NCBI GenBank assembly: GCA_041390825.1
Contig: JAWKPF010000018.1
Span: 1-64,000 of the forward strand
Reading direction: 5' to 3'
Length of the DNA: 64,000 nucleotides
Source: Thermomicrobiales bacterium
GTDB lineage: Bacteria > Chloroflexota > Chloroflexia > Thermomicrobiales > UBA6265
Under the pieces are notes generated by a model. It did no database searches. It saw only the letters and a list, made by a program, of their open reading frames with translations, and was not told the origin of the DNA. Of this stretch, positions 18,734 through 27,683 are shown one piece after another (the first letter of the stretch is position 1; every line of letters starts with the position of its first letter). The position numbers and the translations under genes were made by a program.

Positions 18734-19794
18734 ACCAGCGGCCGCAGTCCAGCCAAGATCTCGTCACGCCGCTCCTCCAGCCATGGAGGCAATTGCACCG
18801 CCGATCCGAGCTCGGTCTCATCGACACCGAAGCCGGGCGGATCGGTGGCAACCTCGACCAGCAGCCCGTCGTGGGTGCGCAGATAGATGCTCTTGAAGTA
18901 CTTCCGATCGCGCACCTCGGTGACCTCATAGCCAAGGCCCAGGAGATGTTCGCGCCAGGCGCCGAGCTGTTCGTCATCGGTAGCCCGCCAGGCGACATGA
19001 TGCGTCTGCCCGACCCCTTCCCGCGCTTTCGGTGAGGTCGGACGCCAGCCAAAGAGCGTGAAATCCGAACCGTACGCCACATTTTCGCCGTCATAGTTCG
19101 CCCAGAAGTAGTGCTTCGTGTCCGGGTCGTCCTGGTTCAGGCTCATCTTGACCAGGTTCAAACCAAGTGCTCGGGTGTAGAAGTCATGCGCGGCGTCGAG
19201 GTCGTCGGTCATGCCGGTGACATGGTGGATGCCATGCAGCCGCATCTCATCGGTCGGCGCGGTGATCGTCTCCGGCCAGGTCTTGGCGCGGATCGCATCT
19301 TCGTCGCGTCCTTCCGGGAATCGACTCGGCGGAGGAATCATGAGATCCCGGCCCAGCGCGTTGGCGGGTTCGTCGATCTGGAATCCCGGGCCGTCGGTGG
19401 CGATTTCGATCACTTGCCGGTCGGGATCGGTGAAATAGATGCTCGTGAAGTAGCCGCGGTCATATGGTCCGGTGACGCGGACACCGTTGTCGGTCAGCCA
19501 ACGTTTCCACATGAGCAGCGTGTCGTCGTTCCTGGTACCGAGTGCGACATGGTGGATTCCACCCACACCATACCGACCGCGCATCGCCTGCGGCCATTCG
19601 AAGAACGTGAGCAATGAGCCGGGTGCTCCCGCTTCGTTGCCGAAATAGAGATGGTACGTATCGGTCTTGTCGAAGTTGACCGTCACCTTCACCATCGCGA
19701 GCCCGAGGAGATCCCGATAGAAGCGCATGGTCTGGCGCGCATCGCGGCAGACGAGGGTGACGTGGTGGAATCCCGCGGTGACGAGCGATGACAT
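18730..19794 (-). CDS. Ring-cleaving dioxygenase, two-domain VOC (glyoxalase) family
   Basis: 354 residues made of two vicinal-oxygen-chelate modules, about residues 5-130 and 185-315. Probable metal ligands are His in GFHHVTLVCRDA and GIHHVALGTRND with Glu in QVIEIATDGPGF in the first module, and HGIHHVTGMTDD, QTHHVAWRATDD and LLVEVATDPPGF in the second. Size and pattern match the MhqO/LinE/PcpA type, Fe(II) or Mn(II) enzymes that open hydroquinone rings. Such enzymes degrade substituted hydroquinones or detoxify quinones. It is coupled by ATGA overlap to the flavin protein downstream and lies 16 bases after the arginase-family gene. The substrate is not shown by the sequence. Confidence 0.88.
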   Translation of the reverse strand: MSSLVTAGFHHVTLVCRDARQTMRFYRDLLGLAMVKVTVNFDKTDTYHLYFGNEAGAPGSLLTFFEWPQAMRGRYGVGGIHHVALGTRNDDTLLMWKRWLTDNGVRVTGPYDRGYFTSIYFTDPDRQVIEIATDGPGFQIDEPANALGRDLMIPPPSRFPEGRDEDAIRAKTWPETITAPTDEMRLHGIHHVTGMTDDLDAAHDFYTRALGLNLVKMSLNQDDPDTKHYFWANYDGENVAYGSDFTLFGWRPTSPKAREGVGQTHHVAWRATDDEQLGAWREHLLGLGYEVTEVRDRKYFKSIYLRTHDGLLVEVATDPPGFGVDETELGSAVQLPPWLEERRDEILAGLRPLV

Positions 19795-19810
19795 GCGGCC
19801 CTCCTGGTGG

Positions 19811-20806
19811 TCAATAGCCCCGATCGCCGTAAAGCCGGCGATAGAGACCCGCGAGGAACGTGAGGATCACGCTGCAACCAGAGCGCGCTGTGAGATCTTT
19901 CACATCGCGCGTGGGATCGATTTCGACGACGTCCATGGCCGCCACTTTGGGATGCTGACCGCACAGCCACATCGCTTCCAGCAACTGCCAGGCGCTAAGT
20001 CCCTCCGGGGAGGCCGCAGATGTGCCGATGGTGAACGGGTATGCCAGGCAATCGATATCGACGCTGACGTAGATGAGATCGGTTCCGTTGCCGGCCAACT
20101 CCAGCGCTTCGGCGGCGCAGGCTTCCATGCCCCGCTTTTCGACCTCGCGGCCGGTGATGATCCGTGTGCCCTGGTCGAGCAGCTCCTTGTAGTAGGTCGA
20201 CGAATTCATGAAACCGTGAATGCCGACCTCGACGAAGTTCGCCGGTTCGATATTCGGCGCGCGTTCGAGGATCTGGCGAAACGGCGTGCCGTTGTGATTG
20301 CCGTAGTCGAAATTGCGCACATCCATATGCGCGTCGAAGTTGATCACCCCGATCTTTTTTCCGGGATTGGCCTTCGCGAAGCCCCGGATCGCGGGCGCGG
20401 TGATGGAATGGTCCCCGCCAACGATGATCGGTACGAACGGTTGGCCCAGACCGAGCACGCCGGCAATCGTGTCCTCGATGTTTCGATGCGCGGTTTCCAC
20501 GTTTGTGAGACTGCCGGCGATATCGCCGAGGTCGCGAGCAGTCATCTTCTGAATATCCGTGTCCCAGTCAGGCGAAAAGGTGACATTGAAGCGAAACGCC
20601 ATGCGCACCGCTTCCGGTCCGCCGGCCGCTCCCGACGGTGTGATCGAGGCGCCCGAATAGGGCGCGCCGATAAAGCCGGCATCGAGGGGAGACGCGAAAT
20701 CCCATTCCGTCAGCCAGTTGCTGATGCGGACTTCGTGCGTGTCCTGCCATGGCGCCCGCTTGGTAACCGAGGGCGCCTTCAGTGTCGGAATCGAAGGGTG
20801 AGGCAT
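19811..20806 (-). CDS. Arginase/agmatinase/formiminoglutamase-family hydrolase
   Basis: 331 residues of the ureohydrolase superfamily. The binuclear Mn(II) ligands are visible in order: His in VGGDHS, the DAHMD triplet in VINFDAHMDVRNF, and the SVDID pair near residue 240. NHNGTPFRQILER after the second motif resembles formiminoglutamase (HutG, SGTPFRQ) more than agmatinase. In the third motif the usual DP after SxDxDxx is AY, so the loop is atypical. The enzyme would hydrolyse a guanidino or formimino nitrogen group to urea or formamide. It is embedded after a liv-type importer and between a cupin and a dioxygenase, so a role in catabolism of an imported amino-acid-like compound is plausible but unproven. 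No hut genes are nearby. Confidence 0.85.
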   Translation of the reverse strand: MPHPSIPTLKAPSVTKRAPWQDTHEVRISNWLTEWDFASPLDAGFIGAPYSGASITPSGAAGGPEAVRMAFRFNVTFSPDWDTDIQKMTARDLGDIAGSLTNVETAHRNIEDTIAGVLGLGQPFVPIIVGGDHSITAPAIRGFAKANPGKKIGVINFDAHMDVRNFDYGNHNGTPFRQILERAPNIEPANFVEVGIHGFMNSSTYYKELLDQGTRIITGREVEKRGMEACAAEALELAGNGTDLIYVSVDIDCLAYPFTIGTSAASPEGLSAWQLLEAMWLCGQHPKVAAMDVVEIDPTRDVKDLTARSGCSVILTFLAGLYRRLYGDRGY

Positions 20807-20821
20807 GGCGAACGGCAGCTC

Positions 20822-21487
20822 CTACGCAGTGACGGTCTCGTTCTCAGTCTCTTCGTTGCATGGAACATTGAGCCAGCCGGACTTGAACGGCTCGACCGTG
20901 CCAGCTTCCGGGTGGAAGCGATGCCGCCAGAGGCAACCGTTGTCATTCCCGAGCAGATGCAAGGAAACCGATGTGAACTCCGATGTCGTCTTGACCTCAT
21001 GGATATCGGTCGCAGGAAGAAGCTCATACATGTCGCCCGGAACCAACGACCGGCTCACCTGGGTTTCGAGCTTGGCGACGCCGTCCACCGAGCCATCGTC
21101 GGTGCGGGTGTAGACGATTTCGTCCTGGTTGCCCCGATAAAGCCCGACGATCCCCCAGGCAAGATGGTCATGAACTGGTGTAGAGGCTCCCGGCGGAACG
21201 ACGAGACTGGAAAATGCCAGACTTCCGTCCCCCGCGCGATAGAGCAACCACATGCCAATGCCGCTGCCCATGCCGCTCTCGGCTTTGGGCTCCATGAACT
21301 CCTGCGGCAGCCAATCTGGGTCGCGCATCAGCTCGGCCAGATACGGCTCGATCCACTTCACGATGGCGGCCGTGTCGTTGGTGCTGCCGCGAATCTCGTC
21401 CACCTTCTCGATGAAGGCGCGCATCTTCGGCGAATCCACATGCCACTCATCGCGGCCAGTGGGAGGAGCAGTAATGACGACGCACAT
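20822..21487 (-). CDS. Cupin protein, cysteine dioxygenase-like
   Basis: 221 residues. The start at ATG 21487 is chosen over one nine codons upstream because AGGAGA lies seven bases before it. The cupin barrel (about residues 75-200) has the metal motif TPVHDHLAWGIVGLYRG with two His, then a Glu-containing strand (NQDEIVY), and the distal His in LLPATDIHEVKTT. An N-terminal helical part of about 70 residues precedes it. The arrangement fits the cysteine dioxygenase/3-mercaptopropionate dioxygenase side of the cupins, non-haem Fe(II) enzymes that oxidise thiols to sulfinic acids, but specificity residues cannot be read reliably here. It sits 15 bases before the arginase-family gene and 101 bases after livF. 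Confidence 0.75.
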   Translation of the reverse strand: MCVVITAPPTGRDEWHVDSPKMRAFIEKVDEIRGSTNDTAAIVKWIEPYLAELMRDPDWLPQEFMEPKAESGMGSGIGMWLLYRAGDGSLAFSSLVVPPGASTPVHDHLAWGIVGLYRGNQDEIVYTRTDDGSVDGVAKLETQVSRSLVPGDMYELLPATDIHEVKTTSEFTSVSLHLLGNDNGCLWRHRFHPEAGTVEPFKSGWLNVPCNEETENETVTA

Positions 21488-21588
21488 CGATCGTTCTCCT
21501 GACGTTTCAGACAATGCAAACCGCCGCGCGGCCTATGGCCGCACGGCGGAAGTCTCCCATAATCAGATCGACAACTTGGAATGGCGAA

Positions 21589-22296
<708 letters not shown>

Positions 22297-22300
22297 TGCG

Positions 22301-23170
22301 TTAGCGTCCCTCGCCCTCGCGGGCTTCGCTGGATGCCGCAGCGGCTTCCGCTCCCGATTTGCCCAAATAGGCTTCGATGACCTGCTGATTGCGCTGCACA
22401 TCAACCGGCGAGCCGTCCGCGATCTTTTCCCCGTGGTCCAGCACCGCGACCTGGTCGGAAATGCCCATGACCACGCGCATGTCGTGTTCGATCAGCAAGA
22501 CGGTCAGATCGAGCTCCTTGCGCATGCGGTCGAAAAACCGCGTCATCTGTGCAGTTTCCTGTGGGTTCATGCCTGCGGTCGGCTCGTCGAGCAGAAGCAA
22601 CTTCGGCCAGCTCGCCAACGCTCTGGCGATCTCGAGCCGCCGCTGATCGCCGTATGACAGATTCTTGGCCGTCTCGTTTTCCTTTCTCGAGAGACCAACG
22701 TAGGCCAGCCATTGAATCGCCGCATTGCGGGCGTTGCGCTCCTCGATCGTCACTGAGCGGAGCTTTAGCAGCGCGCCAAACGGTCCCGACTTGAGCAGTG
22801 GGTGCATACCGATCAGCACGTTTTCCAACGCGCTCATGTTGGCGAAGAGGCGAATGTTCTGGAAGGTTCGGGAAATGCCCGACGCCGCCACCTGGTCCGG
22901 GCGAAGCCGAGTGCCGGTAGCCGACTGAATCACTTGGCCGTTGAACTCGATCTGCCCCTCGGTCGGCTCATAGATGCCAGCAATCATGTTGAAAAGCGTC
23001 GTCTTCCCTGCCCCGTTCGGACCGATCAACCCCTGAATCGTCCCGCGTGGAATTGCCAGATCGACATTGTTTACGGCGGTCAAGCCGCCAAAGCGCTTGG
23101 TGACGCCAGTCGCGCGCAGGACCACATCGGTCGCAACTGCTGCTGGCGCAGTGGTGGGTGCCGTGCTCAT
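22301..23170 (-). CDS. livG: Branched-chain amino-acid ABC transporter ATPase LivG
   Basis: 289 residues. After about 17 non-conserved residues, LRATGVTKRFGGLTAVNNVD starts the ABC domain. Walker A is GLIGPNGAGKTTLFNMIAG, the signature is the LivG-type NLSYGDQRRLEIARAL, and Walker B is LLLLDEPTAGMNPQE with VLLIEHDMRVVMGISD as the His switch. The C-terminal extension after DHGEKIADGSPVDV is Ala/Glu-rich. With LivF it forms the ATPase pair of a HAAT-family importer. The start ATG overlaps the livM stop (23170-23167). Confidence 0.96.
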   Translation of the reverse strand: MSTAPTTAPAAVATDVVLRATGVTKRFGGLTAVNNVDLAIPRGTIQGLIGPNGAGKTTLFNMIAGIYEPTEGQIEFNGQVIQSATGTRLRPDQVAASGISRTFQNIRLFANMSALENVLIGMHPLLKSGPFGALLKLRSVTIEERNARNAAIQWLAYVGLSRKENETAKNLSYGDQRRLEIARALASWPKLLLLDEPTAGMNPQETAQMTRFFDRMRKELDLTVLLIEHDMRVVMGISDQVAVLDHGEKIADGSPVDVQRNQQVIEAYLGKSGAEAAAASSEAREGEGR

Positions 23171-24387
23171 CGACCTTCGTCTCCCAGGCTCAGCTGCTGC
23201 TCGTCTTGCTCGACATCCCAGAACTGCTGATTCTGCGCTTCAGCGATGTCCTCGGTTTCAGGATGAAGCTCTGCCTTGCGTCGCGAGCTTGGGATAAGGC
23301 CCTCGGGCCGCAATAACATCATGATGACCAGCGCCAACCCGAAGACGAGGAATTTGTCCTGCTTCAGGTCGTGATGGGCAAGAAAATCGTTGCCGATCTT
23401 GTCGCCGAACCAGTGCATAGGCCGGTTGAACTCTTCGGCGAAGATGCGGTCGAAGAACCCGATCAGCAACGCGCCGACGATGGCGCCGTAGATATTCCCG
23501 ATTCCTCCCAGGATGACCATCGCCAGAATCGTGATCGAAACGGAAAACTGGAAGTTGTCGGGGTGGACGTACTGGAAGTAGGACGCATAGACCGAGCCAG
23601 CGAACCCAGCAAAGGATGCGCCGATCGCGAAGGCCAGCAGTTTGGTCTTGACGAGATTGACGCCCATGCTGGAGGCGGCTATCTCATCCTCACGGATGGC
23701 GGCCCAGGTGCGGCCGAGCCGCGAATTGTAGAAGCGCCTGATCATGAAGAACGAAAGCACCGCGATCGCCAGAATGAGCCAATACCAGTTGCGCTGGTCC
23801 GTTGGCGTGAACGAGATCGTGTGCCCAAAGATGGTGATTGGCGTCGGCATGCCGATCGGGTTGATTCCGGCAGTGCCGCCCGTGATGCCCTCCGCGTTCA
23901 GGAAGAAGTTGGGAACGATCTCGCCAAATCCAAGCGTCACGATGGCGAGATAGTCGCCACGCAGGCGCAAAGTTGGCGCGCCAAGCAGAATGCCGAAGAC
24001 CGCTGCCGTGACCCAGGAAAAAGCAAGCGCCGGCCAGAAGTGCTGCAACCACTCAGGCACATAGCCACGTTGCACGAAAACGCTCGTGGGCGAGGTCAGG
24101 AACCCCATCGTGTAGGCGCCGATGGCGAAGAACGCCGCGTATCCGAGGTCGAGCAATCCGGCATAGCCAACCACGACATTCAGGCCCATGGCCAGAATGA
24201 CGTAGATCATCATCGGACCCAGTGAGCCGAGCCGACCCAGGCCAAGCCAGGAATCAATGATGGGATAGGCCGCGAAGATTGCGATAGCGAGCGCGAGCAA
24301 CAGGCTCTCGCGGTGCTTCAGGCCCCAGCTTTCACCGTTGGGTGAGGACGAGCCGCCGGCAGGGAGTGACTGAACGACCGTGGCCAT
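23167..24387 (-). CDS. livM: Branched-chain amino-acid ABC transporter permease LivM
   Basis: 406 residues with about ten membrane segments; family motifs include MMIYVILAMGLNVVVGYAGLLDLG at the start of the core (not a longer quotation of it needed), GDYLAIVTLGFGEI and GRTWAAIREDEIAASSMGVN (the cytoplasmic EAA-like loop that meets the ATPases). It forms the channel with LivH. The protein is longer than many LivM, with a hydrophilic C-terminal tail of about 50 residues after MMLLRPEGLIPSSRRKAEL, rich in Glu, Gln and Asp. It lies 1 base after livH and overlaps livG by four bases, so H-M-G-F are coupled. Confidence 0.95.
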   Translation of the reverse strand: MATVVQSLPAGGSSSPNGESWGLKHRESLLLALAIAIFAAYPIIDSWLGLGRLGSLGPMMIYVILAMGLNVVVGYAGLLDLGYAAFFAIGAYTMGFLTSPTSVFVQRGYVPEWLQHFWPALAFSWVTAAVFGILLGAPTLRLRGDYLAIVTLGFGEIVPNFFLNAEGITGGTAGINPIGMPTPITIFGHTISFTPTDQRNWYWLILAIAVLSFFMIRRFYNSRLGRTWAAIREDEIAASSMGVNLVKTKLLAFAIGASFAGFAGSVYASYFQYVHPDNFQFSVSITILAMVILGGIGNIYGAIVGALLIGFFDRIFAEEFNRPMHWFGDKIGNDFLAHHDLKQDKFLVFGLALVIMMLLRPEGLIPSSRRKAELHPETEDIAEAQNQQFWDVEQDEQQLSLGDEGR

Positions 24388-24388
24388 C

Positions 24389-25363
24389 TCAGACCTTCTC
24401 CGCCGTGTGCTCGCCCAGGAGACCGCTTGGGCGGAAGATCATGATGATCACCAGGATGCCGAAGATGACCGAATTGGTCCACTGGGCGCCCCAGCCAGGA
24501 ATGTACTCCTTGACCATGCCATCGCTCATTGCCCAGATGAGGCCGATCAGGAATCCGCCCAGGACTGCACCGCTCAGGTTGCCAATCCCGCCCAGAACCG
24601 CGGCAGTAAAGGCAAAGAGCCCGTAGCGGAAACCCATTTGGGCGCGCGCGATGTTGTTGTAGTACAGCGCGATCATGCCGGCAGCGCCGGCCAGCAAGCC
24701 GCCAATGATGAACGCCATGGAAATCGTGCGATTGACATCGATACCCATCAGAGCCGATGCCTGCCGGTCTTGCGCGGTGGCGCGCATGGCCTTGCCGGTT
24801 CGCGTCGTTCGAATGAACCAGGACAGGAGCAGCAACAAGGGAATGGTGATCACGAAAACTGCCACGTCGGCCGGTTTGAGCCTGACTTTGGTGTCCAGCC
24901 CGAAAACTTCGGTGAGAATGTTGTAGGTTCGATACTTGGTGGGAATGAGTGCCGGAGGGGAGATCGGCACGGGACCCTTCCAATAGATGGCAATCTGCTG
25001 CAGGATGAAGCTGATACCGATTGCGCAGATAAGTGGCGCGAGTCTGGGAGCATTGCGTAAACGCCGGTACGCAAACCGGTCGATGGAAAAGTTGATCGAC
25101 GCGCTGAAGATCATCGCCCCGAGCAGCGCGATCAGGAAGACCCCAATGATCTGAAAAACGGGGTCGGTGCTCGTGATGCCCGTGGCCGTCACGATGGTGA
25201 TCGCAATGAACGCGCCCATCATGAAGACCTCGCCATGGGCGAAGTTGATCAGTTCCACGATGCCGTAGACGATCGTATATCCCAGTGCAATCAGTGCGAT
25301 GAGCGCACCATTCGCCAATCCCTGAATCACGTAGTTCAGGAACAGTTCGTAGTTGAATTCCAT
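24389..25363 (-). CDS. livH: Branched-chain amino-acid ABC transporter permease LivH
   Basis: 324 residues, about eight membrane segments. Motifs: QGLANGALIALIALGYTIVY, GIVELINFAHGEVFMMGAF near the N-terminus and GKAMRATAQDRQASALMGID (cytoplasmic coupling loop), all standard for LivH. It partners LivM in the membrane. A loop of about 40 residues around KGPVPISPPALIPTKYRTYN is extracytoplasmic by hydropathy. It starts 110 bases after livK, behind a strong stem-loop that probably sets the ratio of binding protein to permease mRNA. Confidence 0.95.
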   Translation of the reverse strand: MEFNYELFLNYVIQGLANGALIALIALGYTIVYGIVELINFAHGEVFMMGAFIAITIVTATGITSTDPVFQIIGVFLIALLGAMIFSASINFSIDRFAYRRLRNAPRLAPLICAIGISFILQQIAIYWKGPVPISPPALIPTKYRTYNILTEVFGLDTKVRLKPADVAVFVITIPLLLLLSWFIRTTRTGKAMRATAQDRQASALMGIDVNRTISMAFIIGGLLAGAAGMIALYYNNIARAQMGFRYGLFAFTAAVLGGIGNLSGAVLGGFLIGLIWAMSDGMVKEYIPGWGAQWTNSVIFGILVIIMIFRPSGLLGEHTAEKV

Positions 25364-25430
25364 CGACTACCTATTCTCGGCGTGCTCGCGTCGGCGATAC
25401 CGCCGATCGAGGGGTTGATGGGGCCGGATC

Positions 25431-25464
25431 GGAACAGGGGCCGGATGACTCCGGCCCCTGTTCC
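25431..25464 (-). terminator. Perfect 15-bp stem-loop between livK and livH
   Basis: GGAACAGGGGCCGGA (25431-25445), loop TGAC, TCCGGCCCCTGTTCC (25450-25464). It starts 10 bases after the livK stop. No T-run follows on the minus strand, so complete rho-independent termination is unlikely; a 3'-end stabiliser or partial attenuator that leaves more livK than livH mRNA fits better. Confidence 0.65.
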
Positions 25465-25473
25465 GTCGAGGTG

Positions 25474-26841
25474 CTATGAGATGGCGGCCTGGAAGGTGAT
25501 CTGATTGTCGATCACCTGCGAAAGCCCGATGACCGAGCTGTCGGTATCGCCGTTCTCGTTGAAGCTCCAGGTGAAGCCAAGGAGACTGACGAATCCCTCG
25601 GTGCCGAAAAGCTCGCTCAAGATCGCGGCGCGGTCATTGACGCCGGCGCGGCCGATCGCCTGGATGACTGCAACGACCGTCTCATAGGAGTAGACCGCGT
25701 AGGCATCCGGGGAGTGCCCGAGGCGCTCCGTCACACGGGTCACGTAGTCTCCACCCGGGCCACCCAGCTCGAGCAGCTTGTCAGGCGTGTAACCGCCGAA
25801 GGTGATGTAGGCGCCGTTGGCCGCATCGGCCGCGCCATCGACAAAGGTCTGGTTGTTCAGACCGTCAGAGCCCAGGAAGATGACTTCCTCGCCCATCACA
25901 CCGCGCATGTCCTGCAGGACCTTGGACGCGTTGTTCTCGACGGTCGCGCCGAGGTAGACGATGTCCGGACCCTTGTCCGCGATCGAGGTCATGAGCGTCT
26001 GGTAGTTGTCCAGGCTCTTGTCGTAGCTCTCGGCGCCGAGAATCTCGCCACCCAGCTCCTCGAAGACATTCCGGAAAACGGTCGCGACGCCCTTGCCGTA
26101 GAGGCTGTTGTCGTCGAGGACATACGCCTTGGTGCGGGCCTGCTCATTGAACGCCCAGCGCGCGCCAGCGCCTCCCTGAATCTGGTCGGCCGGGCAGACG
26201 CGCATGTAGTTGCGCGTTCCGGTCGGATAGTAGACGTCTGGCTCGCCCTCTTCGGTGGCGCCCTCGACCGCGACAGTCAGACCCGGATAGGTGTTGGCGA
26301 AGGAGATCATCGCCATCTGGGGGGTCGCCTGGTTGAGGATCGGGATCGCAATCTTGGCGGCGCCGGAGTTGTAGGTACCCATCAGCACCATCGCATCGGC
26401 GTCGTTGATCGCCTTGTTGGCGTTCTCGGTTTCCTTACCAGCTTCCCAACCACCGTTGTTGGCAGCCACACCGTCGTCCAGCGGCTCATAGACCAGGGCA
26501 TAGCCGCCAGCGGCGTTGCCGAAGTCCTCGAACGCCATTTGCGCTGCGGCAACGGCGTCGCCGCCGGTCAGTTCCATCGAACCGGTGAGGGGCCAAGACG
26601 AATAGATCTTGATCGTGCCCTTGCTGGTGTCGGAGCTATTGACATAGCCCGGCTGGCCAATCGTGGCGGCTGCTGGGAGATCGGTCTCCGCATCCTGCGC
26701 GCGCGTGGCGTGCACCGCCAGCGCTTGCCCGATCAAGCCCGCCGACAGCCCTGCGGCTGCTGCGCGCTTTCCGAACTCGCGGCGGCTGATCTTGGAGCCA
26801 TACAGCTGCGCGACCAATCCGGCAATCGAATCCTTTGCCAT
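25474..26841 (-). CDS. ABC transporter substrate-binding protein, LivK/urea-binding type, Tat-exported
   Basis: 455 residues from ATG 26841; AGGAGGA about ten bases upstream decides this start over longer readings. A twin-arginine signal SRREFGKRAAAAGLSAGLIG (about residues 17-36) is followed by a cleavage-like AVHATRAQDAE. The mature part is the type I periplasmic binding fold of LivK/UrtA/AmiC proteins: GTIKIYSSWPLTGSMELTGG, VLMGTYNSGAAKIAIPILN, KAYVLDDNSLYGKGVATVFR and YAVYSYETVVAVIQAIGRAG. It captures the ligand for LivHMGF. The ligand could be a branched-chain amino acid, urea or an aromatic acid; the downstream catabolic genes make an unusual ligand plausible. Tat export suggests it folds in the cytoplasm before secretion. 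Confidence 0.93.
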   Translation of the reverse strand: MAKDSIAGLVAQLYGSKISRREFGKRAAAAGLSAGLIGQALAVHATRAQDAETDLPAAATIGQPGYVNSSDTSKGTIKIYSSWPLTGSMELTGGDAVAAAQMAFEDFGNAAGGYALVYEPLDDGVAANNGGWEAGKETENANKAINDADAMVLMGTYNSGAAKIAIPILNQATPQMAMISFANTYPGLTVAVEGATEEGEPDVYYPTGTRNYMRVCPADQIQGGAGARWAFNEQARTKAYVLDDNSLYGKGVATVFRNVFEELGGEILGAESYDKSLDNYQTLMTSIADKGPDIVYLGATVENNASKVLQDMRGVMGEEVIFLGSDGLNNQTFVDGAADAANGAYITFGGYTPDKLLELGGPGGDYVTRVTERLGHSPDAYAVYSYETVVAVIQAIGRAGVNDRAAILSELFGTEGFVSLLGFTWSFNENGDTDSSVIGLSQVIDNQITFQAAIS

Positions 26842-27031
26842 TGGATTACATTCCTCCTGCGTTGCCGTGCAGTCGGCCCGCTGCCGACCTAAGAACACGG
26901 CGAGCTCTTAAGGACCAAATCCCGACAACGTACCCGCGAGTCTGCCGCTCGATCGTGGGCCGCAACCGACCCAATGCCTGATCGTGCCCTCGGACCCGGT
27001 ACACTCGTTCATAACGCTACGGAATTCTGAC
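26842..27031 (-). other. Long livK mRNA leader with a 55-codon open frame
   Basis: From the predicted transcription start near 27030 to the livK ATG is about 190 bases. Within it an ATG at 27013 opens a frame of 55 codons closing with TAA at 26848-26846, four bases before livK; the end of the frame runs through the livK Shine-Dalgarno. The predicted peptide is Arg-rich and unlike any family I know, so it may be chance, or a translated leader. No known riboswitch motif was recognised. The rest of the gap to 27163 holds the promoter described separately. Confidence 0.3.
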
Positions 27032-27037
27032 ACCAAA

Positions 27038-27066
27038 AAATAGCGAAGGCCCTACCGAATGTCAAC
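27038..27066 (-). promoter_or_regulatory. Sigma70-type promoter of the liv operon
   Basis: Minus-strand TTGACA (27066-27061), a 17-base spacer, then TATTTT (27043-27038). The -35 is a perfect consensus. It would start transcription near 27030, giving the long leader of livK. No comparable promoter was found before livH, livM, livG or livF, so this probably serves the transporter and perhaps the catabolic genes to 18056. Confidence 0.65.
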
Positions 27067-27163
27067 CAGCTAGGCATTCTGCACAATCGTTGCTCGGCTA
27101 GACTTTGCGAATGCCGGAATTCTCGCGGCCGCTCTGGCCGTCTACGACGCATACCTGGGACCC

Positions 27164-27661
27164 ATGACCGACGCATCCATTTCTCGACTCGACCGCTACC
27201 TGGTTGATGACCGGTTGACGCCGGATCAAAAGGCTCTTTTGGCTCGAGCGCGTCAGTCTCTGGTGGACGAGGGCTTCTATGCGTACGGGATGCTCGATGA
27301 ACGGCAGCAGTGGGTGGTAGCGGTCGACGACGAACTGGGGCAAGCTGACGTGCGCCTGGACGCGGATGCTTTCGTCATCGAAATCCGAGGGGTGTCGCCT
27401 GGATTATTTTCCGAAGAGGAAAGCGAGTGGAGGCGTCGCGCGCTGGAGCGTTTGGCGCGGCGTGTGATCCCCAATGTCGCCAGGGGCATGCTGGAACCCA
27501 ATCAAACTGCAAGCTGGAGCGACAACGATCAGGGCGTTGCCGTCGGCATGACCTACCGACTGCCGTTCGAACAATCCAACAACATCGGTCCTTTTGTGCG
27601 GGCAGCGCTCCCGCGCATCGACGACCTCGTGACCGAGGTCGAATCGCAACTTCGTTCATAG
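27164..27661 (+). CDS. Conserved-looking protein of unknown function
   Basis: 165 residues, acidic, with no signal peptide or membrane segment. It reads as a small soluble alpha/beta protein: helices RLTPDQKALLARARQSLVDE and SEWRRRALERLARRVIPNV alternate with strands such as QWVVAVDDELGQADVRL and FVIEIRGVSPGLF, and a late stretch GVAVGMTYRLPFEQSNNIGP. I do not recognise the family. It is followed after 22 bases by adenine deaminase, with AGGAG between, so the two are probably one transcription unit. It diverges from the livK promoter region. Confidence 0.65.
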   Translation: MTDASISRLDRYLVDDRLTPDQKALLARARQSLVDEGFYAYGMLDERQQWVVAVDDELGQADVRLDADAFVIEIRGVSPGLFSEEESEWRRRALERLARRVIPNVARGMLEPNQTASWSDNDQGVAVGMTYRLPFEQSNNIGPFVRAALPRIDDLVTEVESQLRS

Positions 27662-27683
27662 GAAGACGATCAGGAGTTCGAGC

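Noticed and set aside
19727..21502. 591-codon open frame on the plus strand
   Set aside because: It is antisense to the arginase-family and cupin genes, whose metal motifs are intact, and its own translation lacks recognisable motifs or a ribosome site.
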